From an uncultured Flavobacteriales bacterium (GTDB lineage: Bacteria; Bacteroidota; Bacteroidia; Flavobacteriales; Crocinitomicaceae): 10,812 bases of DNA. This document shows, piece by piece, positions 1-7,520 of this stretch. Each line of letters opens with the position of its first letter. The stretch's first letter is position 1. The position numbers and the translations under genes are program-made. The notes under the pieces are model-generated. The model was not told the DNA's origin and ran no database searches. It was given only the letters and a program-made list of their open reading frames with translations. Location: the NCBI GenBank assembly GCA_946479985.1, contig CAMLIF010000125.1:1-10812 (forward strand), written 5' to 3'.

Positions 1-856
1 ACCATCTCTTCAATCCGCTCGCTCGCCGTTGCCAATCCGGAACAGGTTCTCTGCCCACCGCGATCTTTGTCGGCGTGTAGCTGAAGTTTTCGTTCCCCAC
101 CAAAAGTTCACGATCATTGCCGAGGAACAAAAGAATGTTTTCATCCGCTTTCTGGAAAGACAGAAAACCCTCTGCGTTTTCCGGATCCAACTGGTAGACC
201 ACGATCGTCCTGCATTCCTCGTCGTAACCGCAGTTTAAAAAAGCCAATCCATTCCGAATGTATGCATCATGAACCTCGTTTACATCATTCGGGCCAGACC
301 ATAGCTCAGTTAAATTCAGCGGATCTGCCAGCGAGAAAATCTTCATTGGCGACTGAATAGTCTGCGTATTTGTAGTTGACCGGTGAATCAGTGAGTAGAA
401 CTTTTGCTGAAGAGTGTCTATGAAAATGTTGTGTACGCGGCCAAAGAGAACACTGTCGGTTTTGACCAGGTGAATGGAATCTGGTAAATATTGAAAATCG
501 ATGATCTGAAGATTGCTGGTTCCTTCGTCGCTTACGGCATAAAGATAATGCTGATATGTTGCGTAATCTCTGTGACTTACACTGGCGTTTGCGGTGCGGC
601 CTTTCACAAATCCTTTGGGAACAAACTTGTTTTCTGCCGAGATCTGAAAGATGTGTGTTCCTTCTGTTGATCCTGCAACGGCGTATTCTTCATTTTCCCA
701 TGTGAACCCGTAACAATCTGAATAGCGTACAAGGGAAGAGTTTGTAAGGAGAGAATCCTGCGACCATTGGTCTAATAAAGTCATGTTCATGGCGTTTTGC
801 GCCGAGGTGATTTTGACGATAAAAAAGAAACAAATAAGTACTCCGAAGATTCTCAT
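1..856 (-). CDS. Choice-of-anchor B family secreted protein (5' part; 3' end outside window)
   Basis: Reading leftwards from an ATG at 854-856, the frame stays open for 285 codons to the left edge, so the C-terminus is missing. The first 19 residues form a signal peptide (MRIFGVLICFFFIVKITSAQ), with the cut probably before Gln. The body resembles choice-of-anchor B proteins: a YAVAGSTEGTHIFQIS strand, an HRDYATYQHYLYAVSDEG stretch, a VHNIFID stretch and the tell-tale EVHDAYIRNGLAFLNCGYDE. These are beta-propeller-like extracellular proteins, often carrying different C-terminal anchoring or type IX sorting domains in different species; the function is unknown. The similarity fades in the last 50 or so residues before the edge, so a divergent end or a frameshift cannot be excluded. 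It is divergent from the glycosyltransferase gene, with 168 nt between the starts. I saw no convincing promoter in that gap. Confidence 0.8.
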   Translation of the reverse strand, partial: MRIFGVLICFFFIVKITSAQNAMNMTLLDQWSQDSLLTNSSLVRYSDCYGFTWENEEYAVAGSTEGTHIFQISAENKFVPKGFVKGRTANASVSHRDYATYQHYLYAVSDEGTSNLQIIDFQYLPDSIHLVKTDSVLFGRVHNIFIDTLQQKFYSLIHRSTTNTQTIQSPMKIFSLADPLNLTELWSGPNDVNEVHDAYIRNGLAFLNCGYDEECRTIVVYQLDPENAEGFLSFQKADENILLFLGNDRELLVGNENFSYTPTKIAVGREPVPDWQRRASGLKRW

Positions 857-1024
857 GCCTTAAAATTAGCGAATCCCGTTCTGAATCAGGACAAGATTTA
901 ATCAATAGAAAGATCAGTTTAAATGTAAAGTCTGTGAATTTAACCGGAAAACTGTGCAAATCATCGAACTTTCAGCTATGAAACTGGAGAAATAGCTATT
1001 TTAGCAGTCCAATTGGTAAACTGA

Positions 1025-1735
1025 ATGAACAGTGTAGTAATCATACCCACATACAACGAAAGCGAGAATGTTGTTAAAATGATCGAGGCGGTAATGAACC
1101 TTCCTGATTATTTCTCGGTTTTGTTCGTGGATGATTCGTCTCCCGACGGGACAGCTGATTTAATTCGTAAAGAAATGGAACGTTTCCCCGAGCGCATTTT
1201 CCTGGAAGAACGAACAGGGAAACTGGGGCTGGGAACGGCTTATATCCATGGATTTCACTGGGCATTGAAAAAAGACTTTGACTATATCTTTGAAATGGAT
1301 TGCGATTTTTCTCACAATCCGGACGATCTGCCAAGACTTTTAGATGCCTGCGTTTCGAAAGGAGCCGATGTAAGTATCGGTTCGCGTTACACCAAAGGCG
1401 GAAAAGTGAAGAACTGGCCGTTGGGAAGAATCTTAATGTCGTATTTTGCTTCGGTATACGTTCGAATGATCTTGTTTATCGGAATTTCAGATACCACTGC
1501 CGGATTCATGTGTTATTCCCGAAAAGTACTGGAATCTATGAAATTGGATAACATCCAGTTTACCGGTTACGCTTTTCAGATCGAAATGAAATATGCCGCC
1601 AAGAAAAAAGGTTTTAAAGTAACTGAAGTACCAATTACCTTTACAGACAGATTATTCGGTGAATCTAAAATGTCGGGAAGTATCTTTAAAGAAGCGCTTT
1701 TCGGAGTTTGGAAAATGAGAAACTTGAAAGTATAA
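1025..1735 (+). CDS. Polyprenol monophosphomannose synthase-like glycosyltransferase (GT2)
   Basis: This 236-aa family 2 glycosyltransferase probably moves mannose (or another hexose) from a GDP-sugar to a polyprenyl phosphate at the inner face of the cytoplasmic membrane. Visible motifs match dolichyl-phosphate mannose synthases (DPM1 type): PTYNE at 8-12, VDDSSPDGT at 35-43, GLGTAY near 68-73, the metal-binding DCDFSH at 92-97, GSRYTKGG at 119-126, DTTAGF near 156-161, GYAFQIEMK near 181-189, and TDRLFGESKMSGSI near 207-220. There is no C-terminal membrane domain, so it is the short catalytic form. The start at 1025 places PTYNE at the usual distance from the N-terminus. Its stop overlaps the start of pyrC by one base (TAATG), which indicates translational coupling. 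The sugar donor is inferred from family resemblance and was not read directly. Confidence 0.88.
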   Translation: MNSVVIIPTYNESENVVKMIEAVMNLPDYFSVLFVDDSSPDGTADLIRKEMERFPERIFLEERTGKLGLGTAYIHGFHWALKKDFDYIFEMDCDFSHNPDDLPRLLDACVSKGADVSIGSRYTKGGKVKNWPLGRILMSYFASVYVRMILFIGISDTTAGFMCYSRKVLESMKLDNIQFTGYAFQIEMKYAAKKKGFKVTEVPITFTDRLFGESKMSGSIFKEALFGVWKMRNLKV

Positions 1736-3072
1736 TGGCACGTATTCTAATTAAACAGGCAACAATCATAAACGAAGGGAAAGAATTTGTTTCCGATTTA
1801 TTGATTGAAGATGATTTGATAGCACAAATTTCCGATTCGATTTCGTTAACAGGTGATTATACCGAAATAAATGCCGAAGGAATGCTTTTGATTCCGGGAT
1901 GCATTGATGACCAGGTGCATTTCAGAGAACCGGGACTTACCCATAAAGCCGATATTGCTTCTGAGTCGTTTGCTGCCATTGCGGGTGGAATTACTTCCTT
2001 TATGGAAATGCCAAACACGGTTCCAAATACATTGACCCAGGAATTACTGGCCGATAAATACGCTATTGCGGCTTCGAACTCTTATGCGAACTATTCGTTT
2101 TTCATGGGAGCATCGAACGATAACCTGGAAGAGGTTCTGAAAACAGATCCGAAGAATGTTTGCGGAGTAAAAATTTTCATGGGTTCTTCAACCGGAAATA
2201 TGCTGGTGGATAGTGAAACTACCCTGAATAATTTGTTTTCGAATGTTCCTATGCTCATTGCAACGCATTGTGAAGATGAAGCAACCATTCAACGAAACCT
2301 GGCGATTTACAAAGAAAAGTACGGCGACCAGATTCCAATAGAAGCTCATCCGCTTATTCGAAGTGAGGAAGCTTGTTATCTGTCTTCGTCTATGGCTGTT
2401 GAACTGGCAAAAAAACACAATACACGTCTGCACATTTTACATATCTCAACCGGAAAAGAAACGGCTTTGTTCGACAATAGTATTCCGTTGGAGAAAAAAC
2501 GAATTACTGCCGAAGCTTGTGTACATCATTTGTGGTTTTCAGATGAAGATTACACTGCGAAAGGCAATTTCATAAAATGGAACCCGGCGGTTAAAACTGC
2601 TGCCGACAGAACAAAGATCTGGGAAGCGATCAATTCAGACCGAATAGATGTCATTGCAACCGATCATGCTCCGCACACTATTGAAGAAAAACAACAATCT
2701 TATTTGAATGCTCCTTCCGGAGGGCCGCTTGTTCAGCACGCTCTTCTGGCTATGCTGGATGCTTCAGCGAATGGTTTGATTACCCGAACCAAACTAGTAG
2801 AGAAAATGGCTCATGCTGTGGCTATTTGTTTCGAAATTAAAGATCGTGGATTCATTCGTGAAGGTTATAAGGCAGATCTTGTTTTGGTAAATCCGAATCA
2901 AACAACTGCTGTTACCAAAGAAAGTCTTCGCTACAAATGTCAATGGTCGCCGTTTGAAGGTACGATCTTTAAGAACAGAATTGAAGCAACTTTCGTAAAC
3001 GGACAAAAAGTGTACGCGCATGGTTCTGATATTCGAATTAAGAACGGTGAGCGTTTAGCATTCAACCGATGA
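1735..3072 (+). CDS. pyrC: Dihydroorotase
   Basis: Dihydroorotase (445 aa) closes N-carbamoyl-L-aspartate to (S)-dihydroorotate, the third step of de novo pyrimidine synthesis, in the cytoplasm. It is an amidohydrolase-fold metalloenzyme. Visible signatures are IDDQVHFREPGLTHKAD (58-73), GGITSFMEMPNT (84-95), VKIFMGSSTGN with Lys146, ATHCEDE with His178, LHILHIST with His236, and the catalytic ATDHAPHT with Asp310. The usual HxH of the first metal site reads Gln60-x-His62; as I recall, this substitution also occurs in other Bacteroidetes dihydroorotases. I chose the ATG at 1735 (MARILIKQAT) over the in-frame ATG at 1708. The shorter form begins at the expected first beta strand, and the extra nine residues would lie inside the upstream gene. 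It overlaps the next gene by 4 nt (ATGA). Confidence 0.95.
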   Translation: MARILIKQATIINEGKEFVSDLLIEDDLIAQISDSISLTGDYTEINAEGMLLIPGCIDDQVHFREPGLTHKADIASESFAAIAGGITSFMEMPNTVPNTLTQELLADKYAIAASNSYANYSFFMGASNDNLEEVLKTDPKNVCGVKIFMGSSTGNMLVDSETTLNNLFSNVPMLIATHCEDEATIQRNLAIYKEKYGDQIPIEAHPLIRSEEACYLSSSMAVELAKKHNTRLHILHISTGKETALFDNSIPLEKKRITAEACVHHLWFSDEDYTAKGNFIKWNPAVKTAADRTKIWEAINSDRIDVIATDHAPHTIEEKQQSYLNAPSGGPLVQHALLAMLDASANGLITRTKLVEKMAHAVAICFEIKDRGFIREGYKADLVLVNPNQTTAVTKESLRYKCQWSPFEGTIFKNRIEATFVNGQKVYAHGSDIRIKNGERLAFNR

Positions 3073-3416
3073 TCAGAGCGCTGGCAATATTGACTTCCGT
3101 ATTTGTGCTTCATTCGTGCAGTTCAAAGATCAAATTGCCTGATCCGCCTGATGATTTGATTGGAGCCGATACTATGACCATGCTTATTCATGATATGGTG
3201 ATTCTTGAAGCCGGTATACGAACCCGTTATCAAAATGTCAATCGTTATTACAAAACAATGGAGAGATCCGGGAATGCGTATTTGAAATCGAAGCACATTT
3301 CACCGAAGCGTTATGAAAGTTCTTACGATTACTACGTAACCAGACCGGAGCAATTCCAGGAAATCTACACCAAAGCAATGGATTCTATTACCGTTGAGGT
3401 GAATAAGACGAATTAA
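3069..3416 (+). CDS. DUF4296 family lipoprotein
   Basis: A small 115-aa exported protein. The N-terminus has a lipoprotein signal with lipobox VLHSC, so Cys17 is the expected lipidated residue; the SSK that follows fits export to the outer membrane. The mature part shows the DUF4296 pattern: a PDPPDDLIGADTMTMLIHDM opening, a helical middle, and an ISPKRYESSYDYYVTRPEQF block followed by an EIYTKAMDSI helix. The molecular function of this family is not known to me. The start overlaps the pyrC stop by 4 nt, so it is the last gene of the operon and is probably translationally coupled. Placement behind dihydroorotase recurs in Flavobacteriia as far as I recall, but no functional link to pyrimidine synthesis follows from the sequence. 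Confidence 0.82.
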   Translation: MIRALAILTSVFVLHSCSSKIKLPDPPDDLIGADTMTMLIHDMVILEAGIRTRYQNVNRYYKTMERSGNAYLKSKHISPKRYESSYDYYVTRPEQFQEIYTKAMDSITVEVNKTN

Positions 3417-3459
3417 TTTACCGCAGAGAAAAATCATTAAAGTAGGATGACTTTTCAGC

Positions 3460-3491
3460 TTCCCCCTTTGGAGGGGGACTAAGGGGGAGGG
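3460..3491 (+). repeat. Left inverted repeat of DUF559 cassette
   Basis: G/C-tract repeat with a self-complementary core (CCCCCTTTGGAGGGGG, 3462-3477) followed by actaagggggaggg. Its reverse complement matches 3924-3955 at 31 of 32 bases; the sole difference is c3479 against t. The core can fold into a short hairpin with a 5-bp stem. It lies 43 nt past the DUF4296 stop and could also act as a transcription terminator or RNA-stabilising element. Confidence 0.85.
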
Positions 3492-3543
3492 TAAAAATTC
3501 CGAGTTGCTTTTGAACAACGCGAGATTTTTCTTATATTCATCT

Positions 3544-3936
3544 ATGACCACATTTTCACATGACTTCTACAACAAAGATTTAACTCATTACGCTAATGAG
3601 TTAAGAAAGGAGACCGTTTCAAGAGCAGAGAAATATCTTTGGAAGGCAATTCTATCAAGAAAACAACTTGGGTTTGGTTTTAAACGACAACGCCCTATTG
3701 ATAGATTCATTGTTGATTTCTGTTGTCAGGAACTAAATCTCATTATTGAAATAGATGGCAACTCACACTTTCATAAACCTGATTATGACGCTTATCGTCA
3801 AAAAAGACTGGAAGGTTTAGGATTCACAATCGTGCGTTTCTCAGAAGGAGAAGTTTTGAATAATATGGATATTGTAATTACTCAATTGCAGCATGTGGTA
3901 TATAGTTTATCAGAACAAAAGGGCCCTCCCCCTTAA
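3544..3936 (+). CDS. DUF559 domain endonuclease (Vsr-like, PD-(D/E)XK fold)
   Basis: A 130-aa protein made almost entirely of one DUF559 domain, related to very-short-patch repair nucleases and predicted to cut DNA. Family marks in order: TVSRAEKYLWKAIL with the conserved Glu, FKRQRPIDRFIVDFCC with the catalytic-type Asp, LNLIIEIDGNSH giving the ExD of the active site, then YDAYRQKRLEGLGFTIVRF and a closing helix with EVLNNMDIVI. I chose ATG 3544 over an in-frame ATG at 3505, because residues 1-13 of the longer form do not match the family and would start only 14 nt after the repeat. The reading frame runs into the right inverted repeat, giving the tail KGPPP and a TAA at 3934-3936. No partner methylase or Mut genes are near, so a restriction or mismatch-repair role is not supported by context. 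Confidence 0.85.
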   Translation: MTTFSHDFYNKDLTHYANELRKETVSRAEKYLWKAILSRKQLGFGFKRQRPIDRFIVDFCCQELNLIIEIDGNSHFHKPDYDAYRQKRLEGLGFTIVRFSEGEVLNNMDIVITQLQHVVYSLSEQKGPPP

Positions 3937-3955
3937 TCCCCCTCCAAAGGGGGAA
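3924..3955 (-). repeat. Right inverted repeat of DUF559 cassette
   Basis: Near-perfect inverted partner (31/32) of 3460-3491. It carries the stop codon of the nuclease gene (TAA, 3934-3936) and the hairpin core CCCCCTCCAAAGGGGG (3938-3953). The gene therefore depends on the repeat for its end, which suggests that repeat and gene are inherited as a unit. Confidence 0.85.
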
Positions 3956-4015
3956 ACCCTAATTCTCCTCCGAAGAACAATCCGAAAGATTCAAAGCAAA
4001 ATCACTTTCAGTTTT

Positions 4016-4705
4016 CTAATCACAAGTTACCGTAATCTTAGTAAAAAGCTTTTCAAACTCTTGCTTAACTATAGTGAAGTTAGTAATCGCATCAATAGTT
4101 TCCAGTTCGCTGTTCCACCATTCAAACTGAAGGAAATCTATTTTGGCTTGTTCCACAATTTGTTTATCGGTCCAGCCTTTGGTTCTTAGCACAGCAAATT
4201 CTGCTTTTCCCAGCCACGATTCATAACGGGAAAGAATTTTCTTGTCGGACCCGGCAATTACTTTCGCCCATTTTCTGGCTGCTTTCGGGCTTTCTTTATC
4301 GGATAATAAGGTGTCGGGATTCTTGATTGCGAAATACGCAAGCTCTTTCAATGCACATTCCCGGTTGAGTTCGGCCATTCTCACTTTTCGTAATGAATCC
4401 CATACTGGTTTTGCCGGATAATCAGCATCCATGAGTTCCTTCTTATAGTTAGTACATTCCGTTCTCACCAGGTCCATTCGGATAAATGCCGAATCACGTT
4501 CTTTGTTTCTGAGAACCGGTCTGCTCAGTGTGTTTGCGTACCAAAGCGTACCGTAAATAGCATCCAGTTCCTGCTGGTTTGTCAAATCCGTACGTATGTA
4601 TCCCGCATACTCACAAATTCCATCCATCCAGCCGTAATATTCCTGTGCTTTGGCGTTGGAGAGAATGATTGTAGAAAATAATGCGAGTATTAAATGTTTT
4701 TTCAT
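4016..4705 (-). CDS. Unrecognised secreted protein
   Basis: I do not recognise the family. The product is 229 aa with a clear signal peptide, [20 protein letters not shown], probably cut before Gln21. The mature part is mostly helical and charged, with four scattered cysteines ([22 protein letters not shown] and the C-terminal TCD end) that could form disulfides in the periplasm, and many Trp/Tyr in the first and last thirds. A glutamate/lysine-rich middle ([15 protein letters not shown]) resembles Cys-containing helical secreted proteins in general, but I would not name one. ATG 4703-4705 was chosen over an upstream in-frame ATG at 4747 because it starts exactly at the signal peptide and overlaps the ruvC stop by 4 nt (ATGA). 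It is thus co-transcribed downstream of ruvC; no functional tie to recombination is implied. Confidence 0.8.
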   Translation of the reverse strand: MKKHLILALFSTIILSNAKAQEYYGWMDGICEYAGYIRTDLTNQQELDAIYGTLWYANTLSRPVLRNKERDSAFIRMDLVRTECTNYKKELMDADYPAKPVWDSLRKVRMAELNRECALKELAYFAIKNPDTLLSDKESPKAARKWAKVIAGSDKKILSRYESWLGKAEFAVLRTKGWTDKQIVEQAKIDFLQFEWWNSELETIDAITNFTIVKQEFEKLFTKITVTCD

Positions 4706-5259
4706 CTGACTTTTCTTTCCGGGTTTGCTGATATGAACGCAGCCCAACCCTTTTTCGTTGATTTATTGTTTTCGCCTATTCCTTTGGAGAAGTGATGGCA
4801 AACGGCAGCTGCCAATCCATCGGTTGCATCCAGGTATTTTGGCATTTCCTCAAATTTCAACAGAGTTTGAAGCATTGCAGCTACTTGTTCCTTTGAGGCG
4901 TTTCCGCTTCCGGTAATCGATTGTTTAATTCGTTTCGGAGTGTATTCTTCGTAAGGAATATTCATTCTCAGGGCTGCAGCAATGGCAACTCCCTGTGCTC
5001 TTCCGAGTTTCAGCATAGATTGCACGTTCTTTCCGAAGAAAGGTGCTTCAATAGCCATTTCGTCGGGTTTGTATTCCTGGATCAGACCGTCAATGCGATC
5101 AAAAATACGCTTCAGTTTATCCGGTTGATTATCCAGTTTATTTAATTGGATAATACCGAAATTAAGCAACGAAATATTCTTGCCTTTAACGTGAATTAAT
5201 CCGTAACCAAGTACCGTTGTTCCGGGGTCTATACCCAGAATTATTTTATCTTCGAGCAT
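4702..5259 (-). CDS. ruvC: Crossover junction endodeoxyribonuclease RuvC
   Basis: RuvC (185 aa) is the dimeric resolvase that cuts four-way Holliday junctions, working with the RuvAB branch-migration motor in recombinational repair. The RNase H-like fold and its acidic catalytic tetrad are all visible: Asp11 in [12 protein letters not shown], Glu71 in [10 protein letters not shown], and Asp144 and Asp147 in [14 protein letters not shown]. Other hallmarks are [13 protein letters not shown] (79-91) and the [23 protein letters not shown]-binding loop (107-126). A basic/polar tail of about 25 residues follows the catalytic domain. No ruvA or ruvB lies in the window. The start codon is only 4 nt from that of the divergent gene at 5264; no later Met would keep the GIDPG motif, so the start is secure. 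Confidence 0.96.
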   Translation of the reverse strand: MLEDKIILGIDPGTTVLGYGLIHVKGKNISLLNFGIIQLNKLDNQPDKLKRIFDRIDGLIQEYKPDEMAIEAPFFGKNVQSMLKLGRAQGVAIAAALRMNIPYEEYTPKRIKQSITGSGNASKEQVAAMLQTLLKFEEMPKYLDATDGLAAAVCHHFSKGIGENNKSTKKGWAAFISANPERKVR

Positions 5260-5263
5260 TCAA

Positions 5264-6187
5264 ATGAAAGAGGAGTCTAAAGCTACGAAAAAAGGTCGAA
5301 TTCTGAAGATAACACTTCAGTTGTTGCTTCTTGCGATTGTGCTGACAGTACTTTATTTCCAGCTGCAGAGTTTTAGATGGAACCAGTTTGCCAAAATCAC
5401 TGTTTCGAACTGGTGGTTCCTGATTCTTTCCTTTATTCTTATTCCCGTTAATCAGTGGTTTGAATATGTGAAATGGAAGAAATTCACGAATCATTTGGTG
5501 CAGGACCGTTCTTTGGTCCGAAAGGCTTTTCTTGCCGGTTTAACGTCCGGTTTTCTCTCACCGAACGGGTGGGGAAATGTGTTCGGAAGAATGATTTATT
5601 TCCGGAAACGGGACCGAATGCTGATTATTCTTTCAACCGCATTGGGAAATTTGAGTCAGCTGCTTCCAACCGTTTTTTTCGGAGCAATTGCTTTTAGTAT
5701 CAGCGGCAAATTCCATGTAAGTTTCACCATTCTGTCGTGGGCGCTCTTTGCCGGATTGTTTTTGCTTTATTTTTTCGCCGACCGGCTGCTTAAAAACCGT
5801 AAGTGGCGGGTAAAATGGATTCGGCACCTTTTATTAATGCTGAAGCGATTTGGCTATTTGCGTTTTGAATTACTGGCTTTAAGTACGCTGCGTTTTCTCG
5901 TTTTTTCAGCTCAATTCGTGCTGCTTTTCATGGCTTTTGGCTGCGGGAATATCATTGAGCTCACGCTGTATGTGTGGCTGATCTATGCTTTTACGTCTTT
6001 TGTTCCATCGCTATGGTCGGGGAAAATACTGATCCGCGAAACGGCTGCATTGTTTGTGCTCACAGGTTCCGGAATTGCACCATCAATTACGATTGTTGTC
6101 TGTCTTTTAATTTGGATCTTCAACATTGCCATACCGGCTTTGTTTGGTAGTTTTGTCCGGATTCCGTTAAAACAAAAACTGAAATGA
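5264..6187 (+). CDS. Flippase-like / lysylphosphatidylglycerol synthase TM-region membrane protein
   Basis: A 307-aa integral membrane protein with about seven to eight hydrophobic segments (roughly 13-33, 48-66, then pairs up to about 295) after a basic, polar N-terminus (KEESKATKKGR). The layout and the motifs LAGLTSGFLSPNGWGNVFGR (near 89-108) and SFVPSLWSGKILIRETAAL (near 245-263) resemble the UPF0104/LPG-synthase transmembrane family, members of which are proposed lipid-linked-sugar or lipid flippases (AglD/MprF N-terminal type). There is no soluble aminoacyl-transferase domain, so it is not a full MprF. The gene overlaps the next glycosyltransferase by 4 nt, which suggests that the two act together on a membrane-bound glycan or glycolipid. 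The substrate cannot be read from the sequence. Family assignment is fairly firm; the flippase role is inference. Confidence 0.72.
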   Translation: MKEESKATKKGRILKITLQLLLLAIVLTVLYFQLQSFRWNQFAKITVSNWWFLILSFILIPVNQWFEYVKWKKFTNHLVQDRSLVRKAFLAGLTSGFLSPNGWGNVFGRMIYFRKRDRMLIILSTALGNLSQLLPTVFFGAIAFSISGKFHVSFTILSWALFAGLFLLYFFADRLLKNRKWRVKWIRHLLLMLKRFGYLRFELLALSTLRFLVFSAQFVLLFMAFGCGNIIELTLYVWLIYAFTSFVPSLWSGKILIRETAALFVLTGSGIAPSITIVVCLLIWIFNIAIPALFGSFVRIPLKQKLK

Positions 6188-7257
6188 TCGTACTACTTGT
6201 TTGGTTCATTGCCTACGCACTCTCTATTTTATTTTTGGTTTTTGGTGTTCAGCGTTTGCGCTTATCGGTTCCAACGAAAGTCAACCAGCATATCGATCAA
6301 ATTACGGTTGTAGTGCCGTTTCGAAATGAAAGTGAAAACCTGAAACATTTCCTCGATTCCATTTATGCTCAAAAATACCAGCCTGTTCAATGGATCTTTG
6401 TAAATGACCACTCAACCGACGATTATCGTTCGGTATTCCTGGAATACAAAGAATTTCCAATTCGGGTCATGTCGCTGCCCGATGACCAGAGAGGAAAAAA
6501 ACGGGCAGTACGTTTTGGGATGGACCACGCAACTACTGATTATTGTTTGACCATGGATGCAGATGTGGTTTTCGGGAGCGAGTACATTAAATCGCTGATG
6601 GTTTTGCCCGAAGCAGATTTGGTCATTCTTCCCGTGGAAATGACTGCTATCAAATGGTGGCACGGCTTTTTTACTCTGGAATACAGTTTTACAACTTTAA
6701 TAAATAAAGGAATTACGGGCTGGCTTCGACCGGTTTCGTGCAGCGGGGCAAATCTTCTGATTCACGTTGCTTCTTTTGATGCTGTAGATGATATTGAAGA
6801 TCACGATCATGTTTTGAGCGGCGATGATATGTATACCTTACGCGCGTTCCGGGAAGCCGGAAAACGGGTTGAAGTGGTGGAAAGCAAAGAGCTGACTGTA
6901 TCAACAAAAACTCCTGAACGGCTTTCGGAGGTGATGAACCAGCGTGTGCGCTGGATGAGCAAAACCGGAAACGTAAACGACAACCTGAACAGCGGATTGG
7001 GCGTTTGGGCGGTTCTGCTGCATTTGGTTTATCTGTTTCTGCTGATCGTTACCTGGTTTTCAGGTTCAGAATGGTTTACCCTAACGATTTTTGTAACCAA
7101 AACAGCTTTAGACTTCACGCTTCTCCATTTAAATATTCAGCGCTGGACTGCGACTGAAATTGTAGGCTTGCTGCTTTTCGAGCTGCTTTACCCGTTTTAT
7201 GTGCTGGCGCTTTTCGCTTCGATGCTTTTTGTGCAGGTGGAGTGGAAAGGGAGATAG
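6184..7257 (+). CDS. Membrane-anchored family 2 glycosyltransferase
   Basis: A 357-aa processive-type GT2 enzyme. An N-terminal membrane helix (about 1-22) is followed by a cytoplasmic GT-A domain: VVVPFRNES (42-50), FVNDHSTDD (72-80), GKKRAVRFGM (104-113), the metal-binding TMDADVVF (DAD at 125-127), the acceptor/base motif SGDDMY (GDD at 213-215), and QRVRW (253-257). Two or three C-terminal membrane helices (about 273-292, 297-315, 328-350) complete it. The QxxRW motif and flanking helices put it with cellulose/hyaluronan synthase-like and polysaccharide or glycolipid glycosyltransferases, working on UDP- or GDP-sugars at the inner membrane. The gene overlaps the upstream flippase-like gene by 4 nt (ATGA), so they form a two-gene operon. 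A small hairpin follows 34 nt after the stop. Sugar and acceptor are unknown. Confidence 0.87.
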   Translation: MIVLLVWFIAYALSILFLVFGVQRLRLSVPTKVNQHIDQITVVVPFRNESENLKHFLDSIYAQKYQPVQWIFVNDHSTDDYRSVFLEYKEFPIRVMSLPDDQRGKKRAVRFGMDHATTDYCLTMDADVVFGSEYIKSLMVLPEADLVILPVEMTAIKWWHGFFTLEYSFTTLINKGITGWLRPVSCSGANLLIHVASFDAVDDIEDHDHVLSGDDMYTLRAFREAGKRVEVVESKELTVSTKTPERLSEVMNQRVRWMSKTGNVNDNLNSGLGVWAVLLHLVYLFLLIVTWFSGSEWFTLTIFVTKTALDFTLLHLNIQRWTATEIVGLLLFELLYPFYVLALFASMLFVQVEWKGR

Positions 7258-7291
7258 CTGTACCAGCTCGTATAATCTAATTTGCTAGTGA

Positions 7292-7308
7292 GTCCATCTA
7301 TGATGGAC
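7292..7308 (+). terminator. Hairpin after glycosyltransferase, possible weak terminator
   Basis: Perfect 7-bp stem with a 3-nt loop (gtccatc-tat-gatggac), 34 nt past the stop of the glycosyltransferase gene and just before the repeat array. The following bases (aaatctttgcgctcttcttt) are only partly T-rich, so termination is tentative. Confidence 0.35.
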
Positions 7309-7520
7309 AAATCTTTGCGCTCTTCTTTCTTTGCGCCTTCGCTGTAGCTTCAGCGTAAGCTTTGCGTTTCATATTGATGCTGTGGATTTCATGCAGAGTT
7401 TTATCGTTCCCTCATGAGCTTAAAATGGTATGCGATAAACGAAATAAACCGCAAAGAGAACGAGAACGCGAAGAGGTAATTGTCAGCGGTGCTAACAATT
7501 TGGTGAGCTACCTGGCAGCC

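Larger units (their letters stand above)
3460..3955 (+). mobile_element. Inverted-repeat-bounded DUF559 nuclease cassette
   Basis: A 496-bp unit sits between the pyrC operon and a convergent minus-strand gene. It is bounded by 32-bp inverted repeats (3460-3491 and 3924-3955) that differ at one base, and it holds a single gene of the DUF559 endonuclease family. The right repeat provides the last four codons and the stop. Related repeat cores without the gene occur at 10414-10444 and 10615-10630. That the unit moves, or is moved, is an inference from this arrangement; no clear target-site duplication is visible. Confidence 0.5.

Noticed and set aside
690..959. Minus-strand open frame spanning the choice-of-anchor gene start
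   Set aside because: It overlaps, in another frame, the well-supported signal-peptide gene beginning at 856.
997..1004. tattttag as a -7 promoter box before the glycosyltransferase gene
   Set aside because: No TTTG-type -33 element at the right spacing; too weak to list as a promoter.
3584..3600. Perfect 7-bp stem (ctcatta-cgc-taatgag) at the start of the DUF559 gene
   Set aside because: It lies within codons for a conserved helix and is short; chance or codon-driven is the simpler reading.
3450..4012. Target-site duplication around the DUF559 cassette
   Set aside because: gacttttcag on the left and cactttcag on the right are only loosely alike, and the right one lies about 45 nt from the repeat edge, so they do not form a proper duplication.
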